A stretch of DNA of 64,000 nt, from NCBI RefSeq assembly GCF_041146795.1, contig NC_135178.1, positions 3,276,344-3,340,343 on the forward strand, in the 5' to 3' direction. The notes beneath the pieces were generated by a model. The model searched no databases. It saw nothing but the letters and a program-made list of their open reading frames with translations, and was not told the origin of the DNA. The position numbers and the translations under genes are program-made. Source of the stretch: Maylandia zebra. Lineage: Eukaryota; Chordata; Actinopteri; Cichliformes; Cichlidae. Below, one piece after another: positions 1 through 11,240 of the stretch (positions within the stretch are counted from its first letter, which is position 1; each line of letters starts with the position of its first letter).

Positions 1-1
1 T

Positions 2-97
2 CAGTACTTGTACGGGGAACAGGTGGACTGTATCAAGCACAATCCATGTGAACCAACAATCGATGCCACTGCTCCTCAGCATTTTAAAATGTGGTGA
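2..97 (+). CDS. 3' end of an unrecognised plus-strand gene (partial)
   Basis: An open frame runs from the window edge to a TGA at 95-97 and encodes 31 residues ending in QHFKMW, with two cysteines in the stretch DCIKHNPC. A canonical AATAAA lies at 217-222, about 120 bp after the stop, which is a sensible last-exon arrangement. Another frame is also open across this short stretch, so the reading frame is inferred from the stop and poly(A) spacing rather than from homology. I do not recognise the protein. It converges on the CCN1-like gene, so the two 3' UTRs are close or overlapping. The rest of the gene lies left of the window. Confidence 0.45.
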   Translation, partial: QYLYGEQVDCIKHNPCEPTIDATAPQHFKMW

Positions 98-161
98 AGA
101 ACAAAGATGCATGTCTTTGATAACCATTACTTCCTGTTAATATGCCTGTTAAAAAGCCTTC

Positions 162-167
162 TTTATG
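162..167 (-). terminator. Candidate variant poly(A) signal for the CCN1-like gene
   Basis: On the minus strand this reads CATAAA, a known weak variant of AATAAA, about 295 bp past the CCN1-like stop. No canonical AATAAA is present on the minus strand between 461 and the window edge. If it is used, the 3' UTR would overlap that of the convergent plus-strand gene. Confidence 0.25.
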
Positions 168-216
168 TTTGACAAGTTGTCGTGTCACCCTCTGTGGAAA
201 AGAAAACAAAGTTGAA

Positions 217-222
217 AATAAA
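217..222 (+). terminator. Poly(A) signal of the left-edge gene
   Basis: A canonical AATAAA hexamer sits 120 bp downstream of the partial plus-strand frame. Cleavage would be expected about 15-25 bp further on, still before the end of the opposing CCN1-like coding region at 461. Confidence 0.5.
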
Positions 223-460
223 TTAAAGTTTCAGTTAAAGCTCTCGGCCTACACTGTGGCATAGCAGTCACACTGTTTTGTGTCGTCCTCGAGACTGCAT
301 AGGACGCTGGAGAGGCACCGCCTGTAGCGTGGACAAAGTGACATCATCATGACAGCAAGCTTAAAGTGCAAGCGAGCGGACTCCTTTCCCACCCAGCGGA
401 CAGACATTGAGGCAGTGAGTTTAGCGAGGGGGAGGTGCAGAGTCCGCTGATAAGTCAGCA

Positions 461-3204
461 TCAGTCTCTGAAAGTGTGGATGTCATTGTAGAGGTTGACG
501 GAGGTGCTGGAGTGATAGGTGTGTTTACCACAGCTCGTACCGCAGCTGCAGCGCTGGATCCACATTACATTGTAGAGGATGTCTCCACTGGGGCAGTGGA
601 AGCGGAGCTGCACGGTGCGAGAGAGAGACGGGGCGCAGCAGCGGCCGTCAGTGCAAGTCCCACAGGTCCGAGGCCGATATCGCTGAGCTGTAGAGCATCC
701 ACCAAAGGTGATGCTGACTGGCTCGTGTGGGCGGAAGGTTCGCTGACATTTCTTCCAGGATGACAGAGACAGCCACAGTTAAATAACAAATCTCAGATGT
801 TCCTATCGGCATTCTACATCCATCTCCATTTGAGTATACACTACCTTCTTAGTTATGGGAAGCTGCAGGTCACAGTGCTGGATCTGGCACAGTCTGGTTT
901 CTCTGACTAGCTGACAGTCTGGGTTGTGATTGGTCACACGACTTGAAATGCCCATCCCACATGTGGCAGAGCACTGGGTCCACTCAGTGGTCTGTGGGAA
1001 ACACTGGGGCTCATGTAAGACCTCAGAGAGGGGGAACAATGCGATCTCTGCGTGAGAGCACAATACAGCAATGAAGTCATGGATGCCAGCAGACAATTAG
1101 TTACCTTGTGAGTCACTTCTTGGAGTTCTTGAGGGTTTTGTGAATATTTCACATCAATAAAGTCATCAACTTATTTGAGAGTGCTGCTCTGATGATTTAC
1201 AGTATTTTCAACTTTACCTCTGAATGTATCTGCTCCGCTGGCAGCTGGGAGGGGATTCTGTCGCTGGACTGGCAGCAAAGGACTGATGTGGTTTGGGTGC
1301 AGCTGGCTCTCTGTTGGCTCACTCAGCTCCTCGCTGATGCTGTTGTCATCATCACACACCCATTCTTCACAACAGCCACCCTCGGGCTGCGCCAGCCGGG
1401 GCTTTGAGCATCGCCACCGAGGCAGGGGCACTTGGTAGGGACAGAGGGGCATGCAGCCCACCACACCATTCATGCAGGTGCACTGGTGCTGGCAAACGGG
1501 CTGGAAGTCCTCACCATGCTGGTACACTCGCCCATTGAATGCACAGGGTACGCCATGAGCTTCAGCTGACATAGAAAACAGGAAACTGAGCTGTTAGCAG
1601 ACACTTTTGAACTTCATGGAAGGATACGGCAAAAACTTAATGAGTCTGTTTGCTGCGTTTTTGTGTTTTTACCTCTCACTTTGTATGTTGTATAGCTTTT
1701 TACGTCTCGCTCACAGGAAACACTGCTGATGAACTACCATTTTGGCTTTTCCATGCTTTCCCTCTGTTGTTTATCTATGTAACATGTGTTGAGGCCATCC
1801 TCTAAACACAGATGCTGTCAGCTGCCTCATAGTTCACCATTTTCCATTTTCGTTTCCATGCTAAAGCCACTTTTCTAGCTGAAGACTCAGAGTGTTGCTT
1901 TGAGTGTATTATAGTGGCAGCAGCTTCACAACAGGAAAACTGTTAGCGTTATCACGTCTGCAGCTTTGATGCTAACATCAACCAATAATCAAGCATCGTC
2001 TGTGTGTTAATGTGCTGCTGTGTCACTTTTTCTGCTTTAGTGCAAATCAAACTGACTTTTTATTTCCCTGAAGGTACATGTGTGAAGGTCAAGATCCATG
2101 GAATCAAAAAAAACACATACTCATAAAATCTGTAAAATCTGCTCAACCTTTTACTTTTCTTCACACCAGGCCAGCTGAGCAGTCAAAGAAAAGGTTTCTT
2201 ATGGAGGACGAGCTAAAACAAAACATTTCTGACTGGAGGTCAAAAGAGATGCTGAAGCAATGTATTGCAAAAAAAGAATAATAAATAAGCATGTAAACAT
2301 TATCTAGTAAAGTTAACCTGAGTAACCTGTAAGTGAGCCTAATATTGGCCCTTCAGCTAAGACGTCATACTCTAGAGAAATACACCAAGAAATCAAATGG
2401 ATTTCCTATCAGGGAGATTTCATGCTTTTTGAACAGTTTAATGCTCCCTTGTGATCTGTAATGATCCCACAGATTCATAGCACCTTTTATTTCAAATAAA
2501 TGTTTGCATTCCTGCTTTTTCATTTATTTATTTTCCAGCTAGACCTTAAGCAGCTCCTCCAGAGCCATTAGAGTCATTACATAAAAGTGTCCAGAGTTCC
2601 TTTGAAATGCATCTGCAGGGTGTTTGTGGACAGTTGCTCTGTAATTTCAACAGTGTGCATCTACCCTTGCTGTCTGATTCTCGGTACAGGAGCTGTGTTT
2701 TTGTTTGTAGCTTTTGTTCCAACATCAGAATAATTATTCCTTTAATGATTTGAAGCTGTGAGCTTTCAATAAACTCCTTGCTCACCTTGACACAGTCCTC
2801 TCTCTGGGTTTCCTCCAGCCCCCAGATGGCAGTGCAGCCCCTTGATGTGATCACAAGGTTCTGTCGTGCTGCAGTCCTCATTAAACTGCCGAGCACAAAC
2901 TTTGCAGCAGCCACAGTCGTCAGTTACATGACTGACGCCGGGCAGGCACAGTGGAGGCGAGGGGGGGCAGGAACATTCAGCTGGGCATGCACTGTCTACC
3001 TAAATACCAGGGTCAGAGGTCAGCTCAGACTGATTTTTATTTATTTATTTTTTAAAATGGTAATCAAAATGTTATCTAAAATAACTATATGGAAGATCAC
3101 AGAAATAAAAAGCATTTAAAGCCACAGAAACTCACCATTACTGCAGCTCTGCCCAGCATAAACAGGGTGAAGGAGATCCGCTGCAAAGCAACAGGACAAA
3201 GCAT
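461..3204 (-). CDS. ccn1-like: CCN1/CYR61-like matricellular protein (five coding exons)
   Basis: Secreted, cysteine-rich matricellular protein of the CCN family, whose members bind integrins, heparan sulfate and growth factors in the extracellular matrix. Coding exons in order are 3136-3204, 2786-2999, 1218-1565, 845-1047 and 461-751. All have AG/GT boundaries and phases that close to 1,125 nt (374 residues), the usual CCN1 length. Domains: signal peptide (1-23, starts MLCPVALQ), IGFBP-like (CGCCKVCAR, about 27-94), VWC (about 100-165), TSP1 (TEWTQCSATCGMGIS, about 228-270) and CT cystine knot (about 280-360), ending YNDIHTFRD as CCN1 does. I count 12, 10, 6 and 10 cysteines in the four modules, matching the family total of 38. 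The variable hinge at the end of exon 3 is short and Ser/Glu-rich. It resembles CCN1 more than CCN2 or CCN5. It is probably one of the extra fish paralogues (cyr61-like 1 or 2), but which one I cannot say. Confidence 0.93.
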
Positions 3205-3397
3205 CCTGATCCCAGCAAATAAAGCAAGCAAACAAAAAGTAGGCTTTCACATCCAGATTCCCAAGAGGAAAGAAGTTATTTTTGCAGCTCCAGGATGAAA
3301 AGTATCCAGAGGTGAGTTTGGCACCCAGAGGTAAATTTGCCTGTGCCTCTCCAGCAGCGTGGCTCAGCTCTACTTCAGTCAGAGGTTTCTCTCTGCA

Positions 3398-3403
3398 CTT
3401 ATA
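3398..3403 (-). promoter_or_regulatory. TATA box of the CCN1-like gene
   Basis: The minus strand reads TATAAG about 195 bp upstream of the start codon, placing a likely transcription start near 3370. A strong TATA box fits the immediate-early behaviour known for CCN1 genes. Confidence 0.6.
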
Positions 3404-3424
3404 GACACACATGCCCCTGCCCTG

Positions 3425-3432
3425 TGACATCA
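3425..3432 (-). promoter_or_regulatory. CRE/ATF-like site upstream of the TATA box
   Basis: The octamer TGACATCA (TGATGTCA on the minus strand) differs by one base from the palindromic CRE TGACGTCA and lies about 22 bp upstream of the TATA box. CREB/AP-1 class sites are established regulators of mammalian CYR61. Function here is inferred only from sequence and position. Confidence 0.4.
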
Positions 3433-3433
3433 T

Positions 3434-4261
3434 TACCGCGCCTCTCAGCAGAGCGTCCAGAGAGAGGAGGAGGAGGTGTGAAACACTTACAGATGTGTTA
3501 ACGTCACAGTGTAATTATGGATGAGTCAAGGTGTCATTAAAGGTGTCACCAGGAAAACCCTGGTTTACAAGAGCTGCTAAGTCCAGGTTAAACTGCTTGT
3601 AGTTTTCAGACTGTGTGTGAAAATCGTTAGTTTTCTATGCATGAACACGCTAGAAAGGAAACAGCAGAGGACATACTTAGCACATGAAAAAAAGAAGCCA
3701 GTGGTTGGACAGGTGTAATGGAAAACTTAAGGAGGGAATCCCGCTCAGTGAGGCTCAGAATGATTAACTGTGAGAATGGAGAAACTCCCTGTAAACAGCT
3801 CTCTTCTACACTGAAGGACAATGTGCTCAGAACATCCTGTGTTCCCTCCGTCTCTTTCCTAATGGGCAGCATTCCAGGAAACACAGGCTTATCCTCGTGT
3901 TCCCATGATTGGCAGGAAAAACTCTGCATTCCCATTGTCACCGTGGTGGCACGTAAAGAGTGTTTTGCTGGAGAGCAGGAAAGTCCTTGCATTAAGTTGG
4001 CCTAGGCTGTCAAGAAACATGGGAAACTTAATTTGGCTTTCGATAAGGCTGCTGAAGTTTCTCTGGCCTGTTCCTTAAAAGCAGCACTGTGCAAAAGTCC
4101 ACGATCGTCCCCTTAACGCTTTACATTTTGCACCTCACAGTTTAGTTTGTGAAGCCACTTAACACTGAGCTATGAATGTTTCAAGCCTTACAAAGACACT
4201 TAACTCAAGGGATGAACCGGTGTTGTGTCTACACGTAACAGACTATTTTAAATTGTATATA
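3434..4261. other. Intergenic, no gene seen
   Basis: Upstream flank of the CCN1-like gene. Short open frames occur on both strands around 3627-4005, but they overlap in antisense, have no recognisable domain and show no splice context. I see no repeat of known type. Confidence 0.5.
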
Positions 4262-4534
4262 CTTTGGACGGTGGGAGGAAGACTCCGGCTTCCTCCCACT
4301 GTCCAAAGACATGCAGTTAGTGGGGATAGGTTAATTGGTTAATCCAAATTGCCACTAGGTGTGAATGTGCGAGTGAATGTGAGTGCGAATGGTTGTCTGT
4401 CTCTGTGTGTTGGCCGTGTGACAGACTGGCGACCTGTATACCCCGCCTCTCGCCCTATGACAGCTGGGATAGGCTCCAGCGCCCCCCGCGACCCTGAAAA
4501 GGATAAGCGGAAGCGAACGGACAGACGGACAGAT
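4262..4534 (+). repeat. L2-type LINE 3' region with a fold-back at its left end
   Basis: The block contains GACAGACTGGCGACCTGT, AGCTGGGATAGGCTCCAG and GGATAAGCGGAAGCGAA, the well-known 3' region of fish L2/Maui-like LINEs. Related copies lie at 24,917-25,055 and 47,780-47,894 in the same orientation and at about 24,095-24,305 inverted. The left end (4262-4281 against 4289-4308) is a 20-bp inverted repeat with one mismatch and a 7-nt loop, formed by a short antisense piece of the same repeat next to the sense copy. Confidence 0.75.
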
Positions 4535-6528
4535 CTATACTTTGTTACTTGCAGCCTGTGACAAAAGCACGTCTACAAATAACATGACAAGGATAACACA
4601 ATTCTGAAATAGCATATACATATCTTGGCATGGTGTGCAGTGTGTCCTTACAAAACTTGAGGAAACTGGACACGCGGAGGACAAAAGAAGAAGCAGGTAA
4701 AAAGATAAGCTATAACAAAAACTTGAAATCCTTGGCAGAGCCTCGACTATTGTGATTAGCCTGTTCCATTGATTCCTGTCGTGCATTTACAGCTACACTT
4801 TTTTTGAGAGTGAGAGAAAAACACTCATCCCCTGAACATAAAGAATAATGACGAAGAAGAAAAATGTCTCAGCATTTAATTTTTTTCTATTTCTAGGCAC
4901 CACATTGTAATTCACATGTAATTCACCACACAATAGCATAAATGTGAGCAACGTCAGCCACTTATGTAGGTTGTGTTCTAGGCTCTACAAGAGTTCCCCA
5001 CAGAACTCTGATTCAGTCCTGAGACATAGAACATGGATGAATGGGTGAATGAGACATATCACATCTATCACATCTATCACTCCCAGCATGTAAAGCGCCT
5101 TGAGCATCATTAGACCCGGTTTACTTGCAATATTTAACATGGAGAAGAAAGGCTGCTGAAACATCCACAAAGACTCCTTTCATTCCTGCAGTGGACTATT
5201 TTCACTCCTGCTCTCAGGAAGGAGGTCCAGGTGTCTCAGGACCAGCTTTGACCCTGGTGCCAGACACCTGAACTGTGACCCAGCCTGATCACATCCACAT
5301 GAAACAGCCATGAACTGTCACTCAGTGCAGCTGCTTGCTGGCAGTTATCACTTTTCCATCTGCTAATACTCCACATGCCTATGAAGTTTATGTCATCTTT
5401 GGAGGATGCTTTCATTCTTAAACTAGCACAGTCCACTGCAGCTCCTATATTATAGTTATACATGCAAATATATTTTACTGCTTCACTTATCTTGTAATTC
5501 TGTTTACCGAAATGACCAAGACATTTCAAGGTGTCAAAGATTTCACATTCAGACGTGATTTGAAGACTCACCCAAGCCTCCCACAGCCCACCCTGAGAGC
5601 TTCATCAAATCTGAGCATGCTGCAGTGAGCCAGCCTGTGGCCTTCAGCTCTCTTCCTAACAGCAGGCATTGCAGCTTCAGACTGAAGCAGTCATGTTACT
5701 GTGTGCAACATCAAATCAAACACAGTGTCCCGACTTATGCAAGCAGCCACCCAGACAGCCCGGCCAGCTGGCTTGTAAAACAACTGGGACGCTGAGCAGC
5801 AATGGGAAAGGGGGGGGGGAAGCACCTTGCTGGGCAGCAGCAGGGAGGTGAGCAGTAGTCTGGATTCTTGGCATTCCTGGCCCACAAAGCCAGGATGTGT
5901 GCACTGGCCACGATGTGCATCGGACACTGATGCAGGAGCAGGAGGAGTTGAGGGTGGAGAGGTTGCCAGTTTGGCAGCCTGCTGCCCTGACTGTGTGCCA
6001 ACCATTGTTTGTCAGCCAGGCAAACTTTTCCAGACCACATGGAGGTCAGGAGGCATCAGGGATTTGTTTGTTTTCTCAGTTCAATATCTGACACCAACCA
6101 CCAGCCTAACTTCCTATCAACTCCTCCAACAAGTCAGTTTTCCTGCATGAATCAAGCAAGGCAGCACGAATGAATCCATGTCCAGCTGTCATTTTCTATC
6201 CTGATATTTTTAGATTCTTTCAATGTGAGACTTCCTGGAAATCTGGCAAACCAAATGGCACAGAAAGAGTGGGGATCACAGTTTCGAAGCAAACAGGAAG
6301 TATGTGCAGGATACGTGTGGAGGTGCTGTTGCTTCTGACCACAGCGAAACAAGAAAGACACAACAGGGACCCAGACAGGACCCACAGCAGTGAGTGGATT
6401 AGACAGAATTTATATATGTGAAAACTCTGCCCCTCTCACCTGGTGAGGGGCGATATGTATATGGTCTCAGTTTTCTGAGAATTTAATTTTAATTGAGCAT
6501 TACAGAATATTAACCAAAAATATTAAAC

Positions 6529-6529
<1 letters not shown>
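4535..6529. other. Intergenic, no gene seen
   Basis: Mixed single-copy-looking DNA. Around 5,670-6,150 several short frames overlap on both strands, which reflects GC-rich composition rather than coding. The tail-like AAAGCGCCTTGAGCATC near 5,093 resembles a SINE tail but is too short to call. Confidence 0.4.

Positions 6530-6590
<61 letters not shown>
6530..6590 (+). repeat. Poly-C run followed by (CA)n
   Basis: There are 32 consecutive C bases (6530-6561) running into about 15 CA units (to 6590). Such runs are prone to slippage, so the exact length may be an assembly value. Confidence 0.95.
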
Positions 6591-6592
<2 letters not shown>

Positions 6593-8295
6593 AAAGCCTC
6601 AGGATGCAGGATGCAAGTTTTCACATAACTCCACCATTAAATAGAATATTTGCAATGATTTCTGCAGATGGGTTGTCACTGTTGTTCCCACTTCTTCTTT
6701 TTCAGATGTCTGGGTTCGACGTTACCATTCACATTTTGTGCTACAACATGAAAATGGTAAGAAAAGAGCACACATGAATTTTACATTTTCCCTCAACATG
6801 TGGTAGCTGGTAAGTGGCTGAAGGACACTAGAGACATTGTTTGAGACATTGATGGTCATTAAGTGAAACACAGAAGTTTAGTGGAGGTGACCAATGTGAA
6901 ATGTCTTTATAACCTAAAGCTAGCATTTTATGTCTGGTGCCTGTCTTATCAATATAATCTTCCAGTTCAAAACATATGAAACGTTTTTTTTCATTAATCC
7001 AAAAGCCTAAGTGAAGTGGTTCCATAGTGTTGTGGTCTACACAACAACATTTGCCCAACATGTAAAAGGTTCCTGTTTCAAAACTGAGACGAGACACAAA
7101 TCCCCTGGGGGTTGCATCAGAAAGAGCAGTCAGTGTAAAAGGGAAAGAAGATCATCTGATGTGGTGAACCATGAGGGAGCAGCTGAAAGAACTTCAGTCC
7201 TAAAGCCTGCAGAAAAACCCACTGGCTGTTTTGTTGAGGGGCTAACTTGTGGAATTGGGATCTTCATCCCGATCTCACATTTGTAGCAGTTTATTCTGCC
7301 CCTAACTACCTTTCATGAACTGGTGTACGCTTTTATAGTGCCAAAGTACTATATAAGTTATATAATATAGTGCCAAAAAAAACCCACATTATTATTTTGG
7401 GCAATTTATATATAATTTCTTAGTTTTTACCTCCTTAATTTCTTTTTACATTCATTCATTACAGGCTACAGGATTTAGAAGCTGCTGGATCATGATTTAA
7501 TAGAAGTTAAACTCTTCATCTAACAGCGTTTGATAAAACAGGAAATGACCATTAAAGTAACTGAATAAAAGTTAATGAAAATATGGGCTACTCCTCCATG
7601 TGGTGTCTGCAGGTGTGACTGTCCTGCAGCTGTATACAAAAGACAGTCATGGTTCAGCTGGCAGCTGCCCAGGAACCAGGACAGAGGGAAGCTGTGGTCT
7701 GCACATTCCTCCTCAGCATCTAATAGCAGTGATGACAGCGGGGAGCACAGAGCACTAGCAATAACCTGGCCATTGTGCGTCTGACATGAGCAGGTGTGCT
7801 GCAGCTCCTGATGGTCCCACCCCTTCCTCATGGTGCATAGAGAATGCAGCGAGTGGATTTAATCAATTAGTTTTCCTGGGTGCTGTGACTCAACAGCTTC
7901 TCTGTGGGCTGTATGTGTAGTCTCCGATGTCTTTAAATTGAGTATCTTACCCTTTTATTAGGTTATATAAACTGGGCAAAAATGAGTGCGTCTCATCGTA
8001 TCAATGCATAAATAATAAAGAGCATCACCAGGAGCAAATAAGCCCAGAGGGAACTGCTTTTTTTTGTACTGCATTCATGCTATTGACTCATTTAAACCTA
8101 GTGATCAGGTTCAAAACCTGAACTTCACAATATAAAAACAAATTAATCAATAAAAATAAAATAACAGAACAATGGTTCCTTAACTTTTGTCATATATACA
8201 GTACTGTGCAACCACCTAATACTGAACAGAATTTGCAAAAAAGCAAGGCATCAACCAGTGTTTAATCTATGCATAACAAGCAGCTTGGCAAGAAA
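6591..8295. other. Intergenic, no gene seen
   Basis: AT-rich single-copy-looking sequence. The frames at 7,520-7,831 and 7,011-7,286 have no family features and overlap open frames on the opposite strand. Confidence 0.4.
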
Positions 8296-8541
8296 AAGAA
8301 ACCATCCATCTTCTTCCGCTTTATCCGAGGCCGGGTCGCAGGGGCAGCAGCCTAAGCAGAGAAGCCCAGACCTCCCTCTCCCCAGCCACCTCCTCCGGCT
8401 TATCCGGGGGAACACCAAGGCGTTCCCAGGCCAGCCGAGAGATTTAGTCTCTCCAGTGTGTCCTGGGTCTGCCCCGGGGCCTCCTCCCGGTGGGACATGC
8501 CCAGAACACCTCACCCAGGAGGCGTCCTTGTCAGATGCCCG
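8296..8541 (-). repeat. LINE fragment, reverse-transcriptase C-terminal region
   Basis: Read on the minus strand, the fragment encodes pieces such as HREEAPGQTQD and EEVAGEREVWASLLRLLP with frame breaks. This is the conserved C-terminus of a fish LINE polyprotein. A second decayed copy of what looks like the same family lies at 59,440-60,190. It ends exactly where the long inverted repeat at 8,542 begins. Confidence 0.65.
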
Positions 8542-8729
8542 AAAAATAAAAGGGGTTTCTTTTTCTTTAGGAGTCAGCTGAGGTGGTTCAAGGTTCAAGG
8601 TTCAAGGTTCTTTATTTGTCACATGCATATACTTGTATAACTATGCATGTGACAAATAAAGAACCTTGAACCTTGAACCTTGAACCACCTCAGCTGACTC
8701 CTAAAGAAAAAGAAACCCCTTTTATTTTT
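8542..8729. repeat. Perfect inverted repeat, 88-bp arms, 12-nt loop
   Basis: The left arm is 8542-8629 and the right arm 8642-8729. Every block I compared pairs without a mismatch, with an axis between 8635 and 8636. Each arm holds three tandem copies of the heptamer GGTTCAA, the block TTCTTTATTTGTCACATGCA and CAGCTGA. The heptamer and TTCTTTATTTGTCACATG belong to a dispersed fish repeat, so this may be two copies joined head to head or a small palindromic element. No open frame lies within it. Confidence 0.95.
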
Positions 8730-9064
8730 AGATAATTTGTTATTAGCAGCCTGTCACAAAACAACATTTTAGTTTTTTTTAAATTGTGTTGTCTCAGTTT
8801 TAATTGTCTCAAATTGCGTGAGCAAACAGCAAAGGTAGGGGAGTGGCCAGTTGCATTAAGATATTTAATTGGGCAATACAGAGTCAGTAATGACAATGAA
8901 CAAATGGGCTGCTGTCAGTCCTTGTACGGCCGGTGTACAGCAGCCATTCAGGCCGCCATCGGCCCAAAAGTGTTGGTCCACCGGCAAAGTGCCCAGGAAA
9001 TGCCCTGTGTCCCAGATTAACAGTCCAATCACTATCTGCAGAGGGTCAAGCAAGTCCTTATAGT

Positions 9065-9835
9065 CAGCTGAACAGTGAGAACAAGATCGGGGCTATCAAC
9101 ACCTACGCCCTGCCGTGCCTGTCAGATACCCTGCTGGGATAATAAGCTGGCCACTAACATCAAAACCAGGAAGCTCCTGACCATGCATGGAGTCAGTACC
9201 ACAGTCCAGGATGAGACAACAAACATCCACGAGTACATCAGGAAGATGTAGAAGATTAGAGGCACTAATCATGGCAGCAAAGGAAAAAGCTCTAAGTACA
9301 AGTGCCATAGAGGCTGGGGTTTGGGGGCAGGATGCAAGACGCTACCAGGCAGGGCATACATGGAACGCCATAATCAATAGTATACCGAAACATCTGTGCT
9401 GAGTATGGCCTGGAAGTCCTGAGGTCAAAATGGTAGACGTGGTCGACAACGACCGAGCTAAGATCCTGTGGGACTTCCAGACAAGTAGAGGAAGACGACC
9501 ACTGTGTGTAGACATAGCGATACTGAATAACAGCGACATCAGGAAGAAGGAACATGAAGAGCTGGAGAAGTACCAAGGACTCAGAGAGGAACTCGAGAAG
9601 ATGTGGAGGGTGAAGGTAACAGTGGTCCTGGTGATAATAGGAGCACTTGGTGCAGTGACCTCACAAGCTAGGCGAGTGGCTCCAGCAGATCCCAGGAGCA
9701 ACATCAGAGATTTCTGTCCAGAAGAGCGCAGTCCTGGGAATAGTAAAATATTCCCAGTGAAAGACCCTCGAGCTCCCACGGCTCTGGCAGAGGACCTGAG
9801 CTTGAAGGATAAAGACCATCCGAAGGGGTGAGAGG
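9065..9835 (+). pseudogene. Decayed non-LTR retrotransposon ORF (copy A)
   Basis: Plus-strand pieces [48 protein letters not shown] and RKKEHEELEKYQGLREELEK are the C-terminal part of a widespread fish LINE polyprotein. The last 130 residues are still open (9430-9831). The upstream part is internally deleted and frameshifted. A second copy is split by insertions at 37,365-37,647 and 40,303-40,700. The exact LINE clade cannot be fixed from these pieces. Confidence 0.75.
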
Positions 9836-10089
9836 GGACTTTATTCATACATGTATATAACCGGAGAGGGAAAGGAAAAAGTTAAATAGACTGGTAGCTC
9901 TGTCCTGACCAGTATCCTAGACCACATAGAGTAGGTGGGCTAGAGGAAGATGTTAGCCAAGATAATGTCCATTAGGGACGACACCTCTCACACCCTGCAT
10001 GACTGTCAAGGCCCTGAGCAGCTCCTTCAGCAGTGACTGTTACAGCAGCACAATACCCACAAAGGATAAACACTGTTAAAAATCCATGA

Positions 10090-10420
10090 GTGTTATTATC
10101 GCTCCCACTGCACGTTATGTACACATAACCAAAAAAAAGTCCTGGTGTATTTTCCTACATCGTCATTATTCCATCCACTGTGCAATGCACCAGTACCACT
10201 GGCAGCAAAACAGCCCCACAGCATTATGCTGTCACCACCATCCTTGACTGTTGGTGTTCTCACCTTTATTCCTGCAAACATACCTCTTGTTATTGTGGTC
10301 AAACAGCTCAATCTTTGTCTTGTCTGATCCTTTGGCTTGTCCATGTGGGCAGATGAAAATTTTAGACAAGTTCGAAGGTGCTGATTTTGGAGTAGGGACT
10401 ACTTTTTTGGTCGGCACCCT
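10090..10420 (-). pseudogene. Tc1-like transposase fragment
   Basis: The minus strand encodes DKTKIELFDHNNKRYV and, in a shifted frame, GGDSIMLWGCFAASGTGAL, which match the central catalytic region of Tc1-type transposases (DETKIELFG, GGGSIMLWGCFA). Stops and frame changes separate the parts. No terminal repeats were found nearby. Confidence 0.7.
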
Positions 10421-10796
10421 CTCAGTCCATGTGAGTCTTGGTGGTTCCTGGGTTGTTCACCTTAACCAGTTTCCTCTTATCTGACAGTCTGGGTCTTCTT
10501 CCAGACCTTGGGAAAATGTTGAAACTGATTTTTTAATAAGTGTGGGAGTGTGTTATTTGAGCTTGTATGTATACTTTTAACTATGTGCAAGAAAATCCAA
10601 AGTACATTTCAAATTTCAAATTATACGCCTTTGACGTGGTATATCAAAGGTGTACGCCATAATTCAACCCTGGAAAAGGAACAATTCAAAGAAATAATCA
10701 AAAGCCCAAAATTACATGACATTCATGCCCAAGATGAAAACGTATGTAAACTTTGGATCACAACTGCATGTGAAGCTGAGCACTAACTAAAGAAGG

Positions 10797-11240
10797 AAAA
10801 AAGAACTTTTATCAACTGGCGAGGCAGAGAAATAAAGCTGGAAAGGATGTGCAGCAGGTTAGGGTGTTTACAGATGTACTAACAAACATTTCTTGTTGAG
10901 ACTGAGAAGAGAGGCCCCGATCAATGAGCAGCAGAATGACTTCTTGAGAATCAGTAAGAGCTCTTACAGATACAACGTTTGCTTTGTGCGTGTCAACAGA
11001 TAAGTACAGAGAGGAGGTGCATAATGTCTGTGAATCTAATGACAGGATATGATCAGGTGAATCAGTAGAAGCAAGACAGAATGCATGTGTGTGAATGAGA
11101 CAGAGACAAGAGTGAAGCTACAAACAGTAGAGTGAAATGTGGACACGTTTAAATACTCAGAGTCAACTATCCAAAGCAATGGACAGTGCACAGAGAGGTG
11201 AAGAAGAGATCATAGGTAGGTTGGAGTAAATGGAGGCGAT
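10797..11240 (+). pseudogene. RTE/BovB-like LINE remnant
   Basis: The plus strand encodes FYQLARQRNKAGKDVQQVRV, then NETETRVKLQTVE and DTFKYSESTIQSNGQCTER. These resemble the RLARQRDRAGKDVQQVRV and FKYLGSTIQSNG motifs of RTE-type LINE polyproteins. A large internal part is missing and several stops are present. Confidence 0.6.

Noticed and set aside
2546..2914. 122-codon minus-strand frame overlapping CCN1-like exon 2
   Set aside because: It is in the wrong frame. The frame giving CGCCKVCAR has the family cysteines and compatible splice phases.
3116..3433. 105-codon minus-strand frame over the CCN1-like first exon
   Set aside because: The neighbouring frame starting MLCPVALQ gives a signal peptide and the phase needed for exon 2. 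This longer frame does not.
9342..9848. 168-codon minus-strand open frame
   Set aside because: Antisense to the LINE polyprotein remnant read on the plus strand.
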